A DNA stretch of 64,000 nucleotides. It comes from Lithodes maja (taxonomy: Eukaryota; Arthropoda; Malacostraca; Decapoda; Lithodidae). The translations under genes were made by a program, and so were the position numbers. The notes under the pieces were generated by a model. The model was not told where the DNA came from and did no database searches. It worked only from the letters and a program-made list of their open reading frames with translations. The stretch covers positions 62,001 through 126,000 of the forward strand of contig JBAKBP010003087.1 in assembly GCA_037953745.1 (NCBI GenBank). The letters run 5' to 3'. Shown here in pieces: positions 1 to 10,335 of this stretch (the first letter of the stretch is position 1; the number at the start of each line of letters is the position of its first letter).

Positions 1-1
1 T

Positions 2-1283
2 GATGGGCAATCTGATTGGAATACCTTTTGGGACAAATTTAAAGGTTTAGTTCATGACAGGTTAGATATTTCTGCAGCAAATAAATGTTCATACTTGTTG
101 GGTCAACTTAAGGGTTTTGCATTGGATTTTATCAAGGAACTTCCCATAACAGATGCCAATTATACAGCAGCACTAGACGTACTCAAGGAGAATTTTGAAG
201 ATACCGAGTTGACTCTACAGCGCCTAGTTTACAAATTGCTGGAGTTATCAGGACCAAAGCATACGTACCAGGATCTTCAGTCATTCCGGATCAGCTTGAA
301 TTGTGTTTTGAAATCACTTAGTACCCAGAAAGATCTTGATTCAGCTTCTTGGCTCTTGAACCATATTGTACAACAAAAGCTCTCTCAGAAAACCTGTGAT
401 GAATTGTACCACAGGTATAAGAAGAACTACTTCACGTATCAAGAGATAGAAGAGGGTTTAAGAGAGCTGTGCAAACACATGCAGGTTTCCAAGAAGGATA
501 GCGGTATCAAGGAAGGAGACAACAAGGTTAAATACACAAAAGTGTCTACAACAGGGACTAAGGAAAAAGCAAAACCGTTCAAGAAGGAAGAGGTTGGTAC
601 CTATGTGACATCCGTCCAGCAAAATAATCAAACTAATACAGTCTCTAAAACAAAAGGTGTTTCGGAGAGAAAAAATTCCCGTCCCAATTCTCCAGTGACC
701 CAAGAAGTAACCAGAGATATTAACCCCACACCAGGGGTAAACCAAGAAAACCGGAAGGTGTGTATGTTATGTTCAGAACAACATTCCACAGTGTATTGTA
801 GGACTTACCCAAATCTTAATGCTAGACTTCCACGACTCATCGAACTAGGTAAGTGTCTTGTTTGCCTTAGCACAAGACATTCTACTGAGGAATGTGCCAC
901 TAAATTAAATGTATGTTTTCGGTGCAAGACTGGTGTACATCATACCGCGTTGTGTCCCAAGATCAGTGAAGTACAACCCAAACCGACAAGTGTAAATATG
1001 ACCCTGACCACTGGAAACCCAATGCATACGCCGGCAGCTACTCCTACAGCCGAGATTCAACTGATCAGAGGAAAAGAGGTTATGCCGGTCAAAGCACTCT
1101 TTGATACTGGACCGCAAAAGACCTTCATTGCCGGAAATGTTGTCAGAGCCATGAATTTGCCAACAGTAGGAAGAGTGAACATGGCAATAACTGGATTTTT
1201 GTCAAATAAGGAAACACAAACATTTGACATGGTTAAACCCCTGATTAAATTGGGCAAATATAAATGTAAAGTGACTGCGGTGG
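2..1283 (+). pseudogene. gag: BEL/Pao Gag plus N-terminal half of aspartic protease
   Basis: The frame is open from the window edge, so the first methionine is not visible. The N-terminal ~150 codons are a helical Gag-like region. A lysine/serine/threonine-rich linker follows, then a cysteine/histidine cluster at about 750-960 (CMLC, CLVC, CFRC with following His and Cys) typical of BEL zinc knuckles. The protease begins near 1100 with ALFDTGPQKTFI. The family usually has DTGS or DSGS, so the proline after DTG is odd. The protease is cut at the TTAA at 1284 by an inserted element, after which the frame runs only a few codons to a stop at 1306. The remaining protease sequence resumes at 1941. 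Gag would form the cytoplasmic particle and the protease would process the polyprotein. Confidence 0.85.
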
Positions 1284-1940
1284 TTAACCTGACAAGCGCG
1301 AAATAGACCTAGGGGCTAGGGTAGTTATTTGTGCATTTCTAGCCTTGGATTCTGACAGAATTCGTTATATTTACAATATAGAGCATTATTTGTTTTCGGT
1401 ATGCTTTTATTTTACATATATGATGTATATATGAACCTTCAACAGTGCTAAAATAAGTGGGAAAAGCATTTGGGTGGTGAAAAACGAAGATATTGGCCAC
1501 CCGGTCATAATCTCAGGCGAGAGAGAGCCACAGGCAACCCTCCTCTCTCGCTGTCTGTGAGGTAACTGAGACGAGCGGGGCAGTGTGGGCCGGTGTCTGG
1601 GTGTTACATAACGATCTTTTCTGCAACCCACTTGTGCTACATTATCGCGGGAGAGAAAAATAACCGATAAATGATGATAATAAGTGGAAAAATAGGTGAT
1701 AATTGAGGCGGGGAGGGAGGGGGGAAGAGGGGGGAATAAGGTGGGGAAGGAGGGGAGGGGGGTGGGTGAGATTTACATGGATGAGTACTGGAGGGGAATT
1801 ATCTCACCTAGAGACAAATTCCTTTGTTTTGATAGGCCCTTTTTTTTTTGGAAGGCTTTTTTTATGGTCTTGCTTCCGTGAGGCCTATCGCGTTCCCTAT
1901 AGGAAGCCTTCCGTGAGGCCTATCGCGCTTGCCGGGTTAA
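1284..1940 (-). mobile_element. TTAA-flanked non-autonomous element, diverged member of family 1
   Basis: A 657-bp insertion lies in the BEL protease, with TTAA at 1284-1287 and 1937-1940. One end reads CCTGACAAGCGCGA and the other, on the opposite strand, CCCGGCAAGCGCGA, so the termini are short inverted repeats. Near the right end CTTCCGTGAGGCCTATCGCG occurs twice (1873-1892 and 1908-1927, period 35). The interior, with a purine-rich tract followed by a T-run, follows the same layout as the ~630-bp family copies elsewhere in the window, and stretches such as AAATAGGTGATAA match them. There is no transposase. TTAA duplication is the signature of piggyBac-type transposition, so mobilisation in trans is inferred. 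Confidence 0.8.
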
Positions 1941-2925
1941 GGAAGACATGAACACTTCTGTGGTAAATAAGGGTTTAAAGGAAGCATCTAACTTCTTAAC
2001 AAAGAAGGGTGTTCAACTAGCAGACCGAACTATAGAGTCTGACGTAGTAGGTCCAATTCAACTGATCATCGGTTCCGACTATTGTGGTCGCTTCTTGCGA
2101 AAAATGACTCGGAAACACGGTATCCAGTTAATTTCTTCATCAGGTGGATATATAATCATGGGATCTCTACCCACATGTGGCCCAAGTGAATCAGACAACC
2201 GGATGGATCCAGTCTTTGTGACTCCTGCACAATCTCTGGTGGTGGCTAGAATTGGTGCAGAATTAATACCATCACAACTAGGAGACATTCTAGAAGAGCA
2301 ACAAGAACCTGTTCACAAACTTTGGGAACTGGACACTGTGGGTATAGAAGCAGATCTTCCCATCCCTGAAGACATCTTAACATATAACCACTACCTAGAC
2401 ACAGTTGAGTATAAGGATGGCCAGTACTGGGTAGGACTTCCATGGATGATAAATGCCCCTGAATTACCAACTAACTACCAGAGTTCAAGATGTCAATTAA
2501 ATAAAATGGTGGAAAGATTGCGTCAACATCCTGAACGACTGGACATTTATCATAAAATAATTCAAGAGCAGTTGGAAAATGACTTTATTGAGGAGGTCCC
2601 AGGGGAAATAAACCATAAAGAGGGTCATTACCTTCCTCATCATGCTGTAAGTAAGGACTCCAGTACTACCCCCATCAGAGTGGTATTTAACTGCAGTTCT
2701 CGAGCAGCAAAGAATGAAGCAAGTCTAAACGATTGTCTCTATGTAGGACCAAATCTGACTGAAATACTGGGTGATGTACTATTAAAATTCAGGACGAAGA
2801 GATTTGGGTTTGTGGCAGATATCTCCAAAGCCTTTTTGAGAATAGGGTTAAAGGAGCAGGACCGCAAATTCACAAAGTTCCTTTGGCCTGAAGATCCTTT
2901 TCAGCCTGGTGGGCGGATAAAATAA
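1941..2925 (+). pseudogene. pol: BEL/Pao pol: C-terminal protease and N-terminal RT
   Basis: This begins directly after the TTAA insertion and continues the BEL protease domain (LIIGSDYCGRFL, the conserved LIG-D region). The linker then leads into the RT fingers: TTPIRVVFNCSSRA, LNDCLYVGPNL and FGFVADISKAFLRI, the last holding the first catalytic Asp. The frame ends at TAA 2923-2925. The same frame stays recognisable as RT after the stop (YRFRSVLF...SSPFLLC), so this is a single nonsense change and not a natural end. The Met at 1948 is internal and not a genuine start. Confidence 0.83.
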
Positions 2926-3325
2926 TACCGCTTTCGGTCAGTGTTGTTTGATTCCTGCTCTAGTCCTTTCTTGTTGTGCAGCACTTTGAGATATCATTTC
3001 CAGAAGACAGAGAAACCGGAAATGGGTCAACTGTTTTACATGGATAATCTTCAGGGCATTGCCGACATTGGAGAAGAGGTGATTGAAATCTACAATTTGA
3101 CAAGGCAAGAATGTAATGAAGCCAATATGCCACGACAAAGTTGGAATTCAAACTCTCATATTCTTTTGGACCAGATAAGAAGAGACTATCCTGACTATCA
3201 AATACCAGAATATCAACCAGTACTAGGATTGCTGTGGAAAACAACTACTGATGAGATGTCTCTAAAGCCCCTCAAGTTTTCCCGATGTAAAACTCACAAA
3301 ACGTACACTCTTAAGTCAGGTCTCT
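2926..3325 (+). pseudogene. pol: BEL/Pao pol: middle RT segment
   Basis: This continues the RT immediately after the nonsense codon. SSPFLLCSTLRYHF and FYMDNLQG correspond to the BEL RT palm, where the family carries a YVDN-type catalytic motif; here it is YMDN. NMPRQSWNSNS and PEYQPVLGLLW are conserved BEL RT and connection sequences. Near 3317-3325 the frame is lost by a one-base-type shift, and the homologous protein resumes in the frame starting at 3326. It is inactive as read. The function is confident by family resemblance, and the exact position of the indel is approximate. Confidence 0.8.
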
Positions 3326-5635
3326 ATGATGTTCGACCCATTGGGCATATTTAGTCCCATAGCAATTAAAGGGAAGATTTTAGTTCAGGAGGCCTGGAGA
3401 GAAGCACTGAGTTGGGATACTCCATTAGCTGAAAAGTATACAGAAGAGTGGAACAAATTGCAGGTGGAATATGAGAAGGTATCCTCAGCCAAGTTTCCTA
3501 GAAGATGTGATCCGACCTCTGATAATGAGTGTGCTCAATTGCACATATTTTGTGATGCCTCATCTAAGGCGTATGGTGCAGTAGCTTATTGTGTCACTGA
3601 AGTCCAATCTACTATGATTATGTCCAAATCCCGAGTAGCGCCATTAAAACAACGTACCCTTCCACAGTTGGAGCTGACCGCTGTTGAATTGGGAACTAGG
3701 TTAGCTACTTATTTGAATGGTATGTTTCCCTTTTTAGGTGAGACATATATATGGACAGATAGTGAGATATGTTTGCACTGGATAGCTAAGGATGATAGTC
3801 ACATAGTTTATGTGCGTAACAGAGTACACAAAATAAAGGAACTGCAAATGAACTATACATTCATACATGTTAAGTCCAAGGATAATCCGGCTGACTTGGT
3901 GAGCCGAGGTGTTGGTGTCAAGAAACTGATTAACGAAACTCTGTGGTTTCAGGGTCCGGTTTGGCTACGTCAGAGTGATTGGCCAGAACAAAAATCATAC
4001 CAGAAGGTTAATGATGATAAAGTTCATATGGACCCAATAATTATCCCAGACCCTTCAGTGATTGACATCACCAAGTTCTCCAATTTGGACAAACTATTAA
4101 CTGTAACTAAATTTGTGTTTAAGTTCCTGAGCAAGAAGGTAAAGATGGATGAATTAGACCCACTTACCTACTGGATCAGAAGGATACAAGCTGAAAAGTA
4201 TGAGGAGGAATTAACACAGCTACGTAAACCCAATCCCAAGCCAACCAAAAGAATGAAGGACCTTGGGCTGTATCTAGACAATCAAGAATTAATATGTTGT
4301 CGAGGTCGTATTGATAAAGCTGATCTACCCCTCAAAACTCGGCATCCGATCCTATTGCCCAAGGATTGCGACCTCACCAAATTGATGGTTTTAAAAGCGC
4401 ACGAAACCACTAAACACGGTGGAGTAGCAGACACTCTAGCCTATATGCGACAAACATATTGGATACCCCAGGGACGACAAGCTGTTAAACGCTGTATCAA
4501 GAATTGCATTATTTGCAAGAGGTATAGGCCTACAGCTATCGCTATTCCATACCCTGGACCACCAGCTCTTCCGCCAGACCGCATTCACCAAAGGACACCG
4601 TTTGAGGTAACAGGTATAGATTATACTGGTGCCATCACTCTCACAGGAGATGATGGTCCACCCAAGAAGGTTTACATATGTCAATTCACCTGTACCAGCA
4701 CTCGGGCTATCCATTTAGAAATAGCGGAGGACATGAGCTCGGAAACCTTTATAAATATATTTAGAAGATTTGCCGCTCGGCGAAGTTGTCCCAGACGTTT
4801 GATTAGTGACAATGGGACAAATTTTGTGGGCGCATCACCGTTGGTTTCTGAACTATTAAAGAGCAACGCAGTACAGCAAATGTTAGATTCTAGAAATTGT
4901 TATTGGTCATTCACAACTCCCAGAGCCCCTTGGCAAAATGGATTTACAGAGAGAATGATAGGTATCGTGAAATTGTGCCTGAAAAAGGTTCTTCACAAGT
5001 CCAAGGTCACCTTGGATGAGTTAAGAACTGTTGTCACCGAAATAGAAACCAGAGTAAATAATCGACCACTAACATATCAAGATGACTCCAATCTGGAAAT
5101 TGAGGTCTTAACACCGGCTCATTTATTATATGGTAGACGATTGGACCCAGTCCCCCGTTTGGACGTGACCGAGGAATTAGTGGATCCCTCCGTTAATGAA
5201 GCAGATGCACACTTGCGACGAAGCTACCATAAACTCTGCAAAATACTGGACGCCTGGAACAAACATTGGGCATCTGAGTATATCTTGAGCCTACGCGAGA
5301 GGTATTATGGTGCGAATTCTGCTAGCAACCGTCACAAACCGGTAGTGGGAGACATAGTCTTGTTGAAAATGGACCAACCTCACTCTAAATGGCCCTTAGC
5401 AAGGATCCAAGAAGTCTACCCTGATTCCGAAGGAGTTATCAGAACCGTTAAGATTGTATCTCGAGGACAAACCACTCTCCGAACTGTAGATCATCTCATA
5501 CCTATGGAACTCGCCATCCCACCGGAAGAAGAACAGCAACCCATAGTAATAGGGAGCCCAAGACCACCACGAGCAGCTGCTGCGGGGTCTAGAAGAAATT
5601 GGCGTGATTTGTTAGCCGCAGGTGATATAACATGA
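3326..5635 (+). CDS. pol: BEL/Pao pol: RT thumb, RNase H and integrase
   Basis: A 769-codon open frame. It begins with MMFDPLGIFSPIAIKGK, a BEL-specific RT/connection motif. RNase H follows at roughly residues 70-200 (HIFCDASSKAYGAV, LPQLELTAVELG, IWTDSEICLHW), giving the D-E-D acidic set. The integrase zinc domain is HETTKHGG...CIKNCIICKRYRP (HHCC, residues ~350-400). The core is GIDYTG, LISDNGTNF and a downstream Glu in WQNGFTERMIG, consistent with DDE. The C-terminal part (VGDIVLLKMD) is the usual post-core beta domain. The frame is intact, but the Met start is only where the upstream RT frame is lost. In the living element it would be part of one Pol polyprotein that copies RNA and integrates cDNA. 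Confidence 0.9.
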   Translation: MMFDPLGIFSPIAIKGKILVQEAWREALSWDTPLAEKYTEEWNKLQVEYEKVSSAKFPRRCDPTSDNECAQLHIFCDASSKAYGAVAYCVTEVQSTMIMSKSRVAPLKQRTLPQLELTAVELGTRLATYLNGMFPFLGETYIWTDSEICLHWIAKDDSHIVYVRNRVHKIKELQMNYTFIHVKSKDNPADLVSRGVGVKKLINETLWFQGPVWLRQSDWPEQKSYQKVNDDKVHMDPIIIPDPSVIDITKFSNLDKLLTVTKFVFKFLSKKVKMDELDPLTYWIRRIQAEKYEEELTQLRKPNPKPTKRMKDLGLYLDNQELICCRGRIDKADLPLKTRHPILLPKDCDLTKLMVLKAHETTKHGGVADTLAYMRQTYWIPQGRQAVKRCIKNCIICKRYRPTAIAIPYPGPPALPPDRIHQRTPFEVTGIDYTGAITLTGDDGPPKKVYICQFTCTSTRAIHLEIAEDMSSETFINIFRRFAARRSCPRRLISDNGTNFVGASPLVSELLKSNAVQQMLDSRNCYWSFTTPRAPWQNGFTERMIGIVKLCLKKVLHKSKVTLDELRTVVTEIETRVNNRPLTYQDDSNLEIEVLTPAHLLYGRRLDPVPRLDVTEELVDPSVNEADAHLRRSYHKLCKILDAWNKHWASEYILSLRERYYGANSASNRHKPVVGDIVLLKMDQPHSKWPLARIQEVYPDSEGVIRTVKIVSRGQTTLRTVDHLIPMELAIPPEEEQQPIVIGSPRPPRAAAAGSRRNWRDLLAAGDIT

Positions 5636-6439
5636 GGCGACACATCATACTTCGCCGGGCCCCAATCTGTGAGAAATAACTTTACTACACCGGTATCTGG
5701 GAATGTTGGCAACAACCTTCCGATAGGGAGTGATCAATTTCCTACCAGAACCTGGTGATTGTATATATTGTAGAGATTAATTAATGTTAGGTAATTTAGT
5801 ACTGTATAAGATTACCTTGATCAAGTTAATTTAGTTATAAAACCTTGTAGAAATAAGTTTAGAAGAACTGTAAAGAGGATCAGTTTAAATATTCCCGCGA
5901 CCGCATACGCGATCCACCGTTTGGTTTAGGGTCGTTAATACCTTGATATTATGTTCACTAAATCGTTGTGAAACGATGTTCACCCTTATAATTATATAAT
6001 TTAAATGCTGATAATTATTTATATGATTTCATGAAGAGGGAATGAACCCTTGGTAACGAATTAATATAGTTTATTTAAGAGTCGGAAATTGAAGTTCCGA
6101 TCAGACGTTAGTAAACATCTGAACGGTAGAGAAGTGTCCCGTGATATCCTCCACCACAATTCCCACACCCGGCCCAGAGTCCTGACCTATAACCCTTATC
6201 TACCGAAGCCGGAATCCTCTGAACTAAACCAGGACCCTAGTTATAGCTAAGTCATTGATATATATGGCCATTTATACAATGTTTAGTTAGGGCATCCTGA
6301 GAGATAGGCTACCATAGTTCATACCATAAGGTAGGCGATCTCAGACTTTATTTGTATTTATGTTGATTAATTTTATATTTCGATTGGTGTGGTAAGAGAT
6401 AACCTTTGGCCATATTATCCCCCACATATATGCTTACGT
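5636..6439 (+). other. BEL 3' non-coding region and probable 3' LTR
   Basis: There is no credible gene. A TG-start LTR could begin near 5704 (TGTTGGCAAC), but the purine tract before it is weak and the 5' LTR is off-window, so the boundary cannot be set. The sequence is AT-rich, with CCACACCCGGCCCAGAGTC near 6157-6182. Confidence 0.35.
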
Positions 6440-7890
6440 TATCTTTAGTGTGAGTCTGAACTCAACACTAAACTCTTCAATGCTCTATGAAAACACTTGA
6501 AGTCTAGTCCTACAGCAAACAGATATGGAATCTTCTAAAAAACGTCGGATGCTCTAAGATGCTCGTCGAATATAGAACAGAAATAATGCAGGGGCAGGAC
6601 ACCAAAGCGTGTATCTTAAATACACCTAAAAGTAGGATACATATATATATATATATGGAAACAAGAGAGTGCAACAACTCTGTGACAGCACTAACAACAG
6701 CAACTCAAAAACAGTACTTCCTTAGCCAAAGTAACAGCCATACTGGGTTGTGCACTATGCATCAACCTAGGCTAAAACAATACATGAATAATTGCTAAAA
6801 CATACGCGGTTAAAGTTAATAAACAAAAAGGCTGTCTTTATTACTAAAAAAGTCTAGCAGCAGCATAAAGGTACAGGGAGCCTAGACAGAGCTCAAGCAT
6901 GCTCGCAGCCTACTGTCTCCCCTGAACAGATTTCCCTTATCTTACATTAAGTGACTAGGAGGCTCTCTTCGTAAGTCCAGATCTCAAGTATCTAGTCTTA
7001 CCCTGGCGCTCCTCAAAGGTCAACAAAATGAGTTAGCAAGTATCCAAGCAAGAGTAGGCAAAAGCCCTTCGCTTGTATACTGCTAAGCTCGCAAAGGAAA
7101 ATATGCACAAGGATGTACTACAGGCTACCTAGCTCCGTCGAAGTTGTACAGGCTCTGACTTGCCATATACATAACACAGACAACGACCAAAGATACCCTC
7201 CACTGTCTAGCATTAAATAGTAATAAAGAACAACCAAATAATTAGAAGCACCCAACAATATGAATCCATGTGACTATGATTCTAATAACCTCGAAAGCTA
7301 GTGCAAAACATATATGTGAGAACAGGCGCTGGTAATACGACTGGCCGACTATGGAAGTCGTATGTGAGAATCAGAAGGGATGGATAATTGAATAAAGATA
7401 AGAAGTATTGGAAAGAAGGAGTTCAGAGAGAGGCAAAGCAGTAAAGGGAGTTAGATGTGAGACAGAATGCGAGGGACGTCTAGGACCAAGCGCACAATAC
7501 CATGCTCTGAGGAGAGGGAAGGATAGGAGCCCCACCACTGGGCAAAGGAGGGCGGCGACCAACCACAGGCCACTACGTCACAGGAAAAGCAGACGTCATA
7601 GACCACGCCAAGCACGCCGACCAATAGCGAGCGGGTGGGCCCACCGAGCGAGGAATGCACACGTACATACGCACACACACTGCCTCCTCGCTCTCAAACT
7701 CTCTCTCTCACGCGCTGCATGTTATAATAATTACTATGGATATAAAATACTTCTAAGTGTCACAGACAAGAATAAAGGCAAACACTGATCTGTCTGTGAC
7801 AACACGAATACTAAGAAAGAAAGAATATCGTTCTACGATTATTATAGCCCATTTCACTGCCGCGGTGAGTACTAGCGAGTCACGAGTACA
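6440..7890 (-). repeat. Degraded, truncated LTR of the Gmr1-like gypsy lineage (family D)
   Basis: Read on the minus strand, this segment follows the same order of blocks as the LTRs of gypsy A, B and C. There is a GTCACAGACA ... TGTCTGTGAC inverted repeat (around 7758-7802), an AT-rich TATA-like stretch, a CT/GA-rich block, the shared stem-loop at 6970-7002 flanked by GCGCCAGG and AAGAGAGC, and a GGATGCTC...GATGCTCG block near 6545-6570 that resembles LTR B. Neither terminal TGTGACGC nor CGTAACA is visible. No gag or pol is attached. The left limit is approximate. The right end abuts the DIRS fragment, so it is cut there. Confidence 0.6.
6970..7002 (-). promoter_or_regulatory. Conserved LTR stem-loop, family D
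   Basis: On the minus strand, arm GGTAAGACTAGAT, loop ACTTGAG, arm ATCTGGACTTACG. Eleven of 13 positions pair (one G-U), with an A-A mismatch at position 7. It is flanked by GCGCCAGG and AAGAGAGC, as in the other LTR families. Confidence 0.6.
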
Positions 7891-7904
7891 TTCTGGCAAG
7901 CTGG

Positions 7905-8276
7905 CCAGCGTAACACCTTCCTAACATATGGGTCAGCAATGGCAGAGATAGTCCTGTTAAGAGAGACAGCAACCTGGCGGCTGACTAAATACTGAGAGAA
8001 CATCCGGTAGGCTTTGTTTCTTAATTTAAAATCCCTTTCCAAGTGAGCTGCCGGAGGAGTGCAAAAGGGTTCATCTAGAGTGTGGAGGGCTACTTTGGGT
8101 GCCGCTAAAAAGGCAAACAAATCCGGCGACACCCCGTGAGCCATCTTTACAGGTAACGAGAAATAAGTATGAGTTTGCTGTGGAACCTGATGGGAGGATT
8201 TAGACATAATGGTTGGTGCAAATACCTGAGCCTCTAACTCCCAATCTACCAATGGGCCCACCCCTATCCGGCCCAT
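7905..8276 (-). pseudogene. gag: DIRS Gag fragment, C-terminal block
   Basis: It reads VGPLVDWELEAQVF, SKSSHQVPQQTHTYFSLPV, FLAAPKVALHTLDEPF and LERDFKLRNKAYRMFSQYLVSRQVA. It is collinear with the DIRS Gag at 57.1-56.7 kb (WVDWEIEAQVF, LERDIKLRNKAYRMFSHYLVS). The match fades after ISAIADPYVRK, near 7915, so the final codons to the stop are junction sequence. It overlaps the preceding block in another frame, which marks a frameshift. Biochemical function is not established beyond a structural Gag role in this element class. Confidence 0.72.
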
Positions 8277-8911
8277 TTGCAGGACTGGTGTAGGTTATGC
8301 GACTGATCCAGTACCGGAATTCTATCCAGTTCCGGCGTGAGAGCATTCAAAGCCTTGACATCATTAACGCCATCGGCTTTAGACCAGTCTGCAAAGAGTC
8401 GTGCAGATGAGGCGACAGGAACTGCCGGGGCGGCCGTATGAACAAAGAAATCTGGATTAAACGAACTAGGTATAGCTTTGATTGATACATCCAGTAATCT
8501 CCCCGCTTCGTCCTTAGCCCTGAACTTTCTGTTTTTGTTTATCTCAATTTTCCACTCACTAGGGACCGGAAGGTCTCCCGAAATGGTGGGTTGTGCTAAA
8601 TGTTGGTTTAGAGGCGTTGCCGGAACTCTTGAACAGTCCGGTCCATAGAGGAGAGGCATAGGGCCTTTCCTCTGAGGAACCTTATCTAAGGGAGGAGGAG
8701 TGATACCCGAGATTACTCTAACATTAGTGGTAGTAAGTGTGGCTGGCACTGTAGTGCCTGAAGCCACGGTTACTGCCGTAGACAAGGACATAGGAGGCAC
8801 AGTGGCTTGGGGGGTCAGAAATCCCGAAGGTAGCAGAGGTCTTATCGTAGAGTGACTCGTGGAACCTACAGGAAGACTGGCAGAGGAGGTAGGGAGATTA
8901 TACTGTTGCAT
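8264..8911 (-). pseudogene. gag: DIRS Gag fragment, middle block
   Basis: This proline/threonine-rich stretch leads into PPPLDKVPQRKGPMPLLYG, EWKIEINKNRKFRAKDEAGR, SARLFADWSKADGVNDVKAL and NALTPELDRIP. The same motifs in the same order occur in the other DIRS copy (57637-56834). It ends in a stop just as the next block starts in another frame. The segment is likely part of one long Gag. Confidence 0.72.
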
Positions 8912-8931
8912 TACTTTGTGTAAAATATCAC

Positions 8932-9684
8932 TTATTTCATTTGAGGTAACACACTTACTGTGGGATCCCTTCGAAGATTGGGAGCTAGCTTCGACTCCTC
9001 ACCTGTTAGACCTGGTGGAGCCGAGGATAAAGGCACGTCCTCCGGCTCCCTAGTTAACTCAACCTCCTCAGAAATATCCTGTTGTGCCTCCGGCGCCTGA
9101 TCCGCCGGTGACCACACCAAATCAGGGACAGACGAAGATAACATTTCAATATTACTCTCAATCAAAGGTTCCTGACTTACTCTAACCCTGTCCTGGGATG
9201 GCTCCGATTGATGCCAGCATCCCCGCGCCGCGGGAGGCTCTGAGTCTTGGATTATTTGGGAGCTATCAAAAAATTGTGAACCCTTATATTGCTCGGCCAG
9301 GACCCGTCTAGGTCCGGATGAGAGGCTAGTACATGGCACATAATTCAACTTAGGAATAGCAAAGGTAATATCAGGTGGTACACTCAAAGATTTTTCACGA
9401 CCCAGTTGGGACTCCATGTCTTCTGTCCCGACTTCCGAGCCGCCGGCTTCAACGTTGGGCGTGTCAGAGATAGGGGAAGAGGGAGGTGGCTGTGGGGTCT
9501 CTTTCCAGCTACCACTACTTGACTGAGAGTCCTCCTTCCGGCGGTTGTGAGACCGGGAAGACTCAGTTGAAGAGTGTCGGGAATGTCTTCGGGGAGACCT
9601 CGACCTCAACTTACGTTTTGGAGAGGGTGAGCGTCTCCTCTTTGGGTGGTCGTGGGGGGGGGTGGGCAATATCAGTAATTTCAC
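8932..9684 (-). pseudogene. gag: DIRS Gag fragment, N-terminal arginine/serine-rich block
   Basis: The first ~60 codons carry repeated RS, SP and SR dipeptides (RRRSPSPKRKLRSRSPRRH and SSRSHNRRK) resembling the RS domains of splicing factors, followed by an acidic, proline-rich stretch. The other DIRS copy has the same RS block at 58.4-58.3 kb (KSRSRSKSPRKHSHHS). Upstream homologous sequence (AKDTAHKALQCDD, LIIKSPLVK) continues in another frame to about 9872, so the visible Met is not the native start. The RS region may bind RNA or nuclear factors; that is inference. Confidence 0.7.
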
Positions 9685-9880
9685 TGTTCGTGCTACTGCT
9701 GCTACTCACTACCTCTTTGGAAAGGGTTTTAGATTTCACTTTAGGCCTAACAGATTTATGGTAGGCAGTTTTGACCAGAGGTGACTTTATTATTAATTGT
9801 TCCCAGAGGGCCTCGTCATCACACTGAAGAGCCTTATGGGCTGTGTCTTTGGCATAAGTGTTAAAAATGGTTAGTCAGGT

Positions 9881-9971
9881 GTTTTAGGCGAGCGATAGCG
9901 AGCCTTCCATTTTTTTTTTTTTTTTTATGCCAACCACCTGGAAGGCTCGCTATCACTCGCCTAAAACACCT
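9881..9971. repeat. Long near-perfect hairpin at the truncated DIRS end
   Basis: The left arm begins CAGGTGTTTTAGGCGAGCGA and ends GAGCCTTCCA. After a T-run and ATGCCAACCACC, the right arm TGGAAGGCTCGC...AGGTG-complement returns in reverse complement. The arms are about 34 bp with one clear mismatch (GCGATAGCGAG against the complement of CTCGCTATCACTCGC). GAGCGATAGCGAGCC-like words recur at 10001-10045 (GGCTCGCTATCGCTCACC). Confidence 0.8.
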
Positions 9972-10058
9972 GGCTAATCTTGGCCCTATCAATAAATATA
10001 GGCTCGCTTCGCTCGCCAAAAATATGAAGGCTCGCTATCGCTCACCAAAAAACGACAC

Positions 10059-10155
10059 CTGAATGGGGGGAAACGTTTTAATAATCCACCTTGTTCCCCA
10101 GGTAATTAATGGGGGGAAACATCTTAATAATCCATCTCTCTTTCCAGGTAATGTA
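10059..10155 (+). repeat. Two direct copies of a ~48-bp unit
   Basis: AATGGGGGGAAACGTTTTAA...TTCCCCAGGTAATT is followed at once by AATGGGGGGAAACATCTTAA...TTTCCAGGTAATG. Each unit ends CCAGGTAAT. No gene is associated. Confidence 0.7.
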
Positions 10156-10217
10156 CTACTATGTCCAACTACTGATCCGTAAAGAAGAATTGCTCGTTGA
10201 ATCGGACCAGCGGTTTC

Positions 10218-10335
10218 GTCGGCTCATTCAACTCTACAGTGGCGAATTTAGGGGGGGGCCGAGTAGGCCTCGGCCTAGGGCAACGCGCCCCCAAGGGGCC
10301 CACACCTTGGCCTAAAAAAAAAAAAAAAAAAATTA
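10218..10335 (+). repeat. GC-rich block resembling a DNA-transposon terminus, then A-run
   Basis: CAGTGGCGAATTTAGGGGGG, then a GC-rich palindromic stretch (GTAGGCCTCGGCCTAGGG) and an A-run of about 18. CAGTGGCG followed by a G-run is a common start of hAT-like elements, but the opposite end was not found. Confidence 0.3.

Larger units (their letters stand above)
1..6300 (+). mobile_element. BEL/Pao LTR retrotransposon, 5' end outside the window
   Basis: The coding order is Gag, zinc knuckles, aspartic protease, RT, RNase H and integrase, with BEL/Pao-type motifs throughout. The Gag frame is already open at base 2, so the 5' LTR and Gag N-terminus lie off the left edge. The body has three breaks: a TTAA-flanked insertion at 1284-1940, an in-frame TAA at 2923-2925, and a frameshift near 3320. 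The right boundary is uncertain because the second LTR is not available for comparison. The element is therefore inactive as read. Confidence 0.88.
7900..9872 (-). mobile_element. DIRS-type retrotransposon fragment (Gag portion only)
   Basis: The minus-strand coding is collinear with the Gag part of the larger DIRS element at 52.7-59.7 kb, at high protein similarity. It starts mid-gag at 9872, where the match stops at a long hairpin, and ends near 7905, where it meets the truncated LTR. No RT, RNase H or recombinase is present. Frame breaks divide it into three readable blocks. Confidence 0.75.

Noticed and set aside
1407..1951. Small ORFs between the BEL protease halves
   Set aside because: They lie inside a TTAA-flanked non-coding insertion and show no protein features.
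7371..7788. ORFs on both strands around 7.4-7.8 kb
   Set aside because: Overlapping open frames in GC-richer LTR sequence with no family resemblance.
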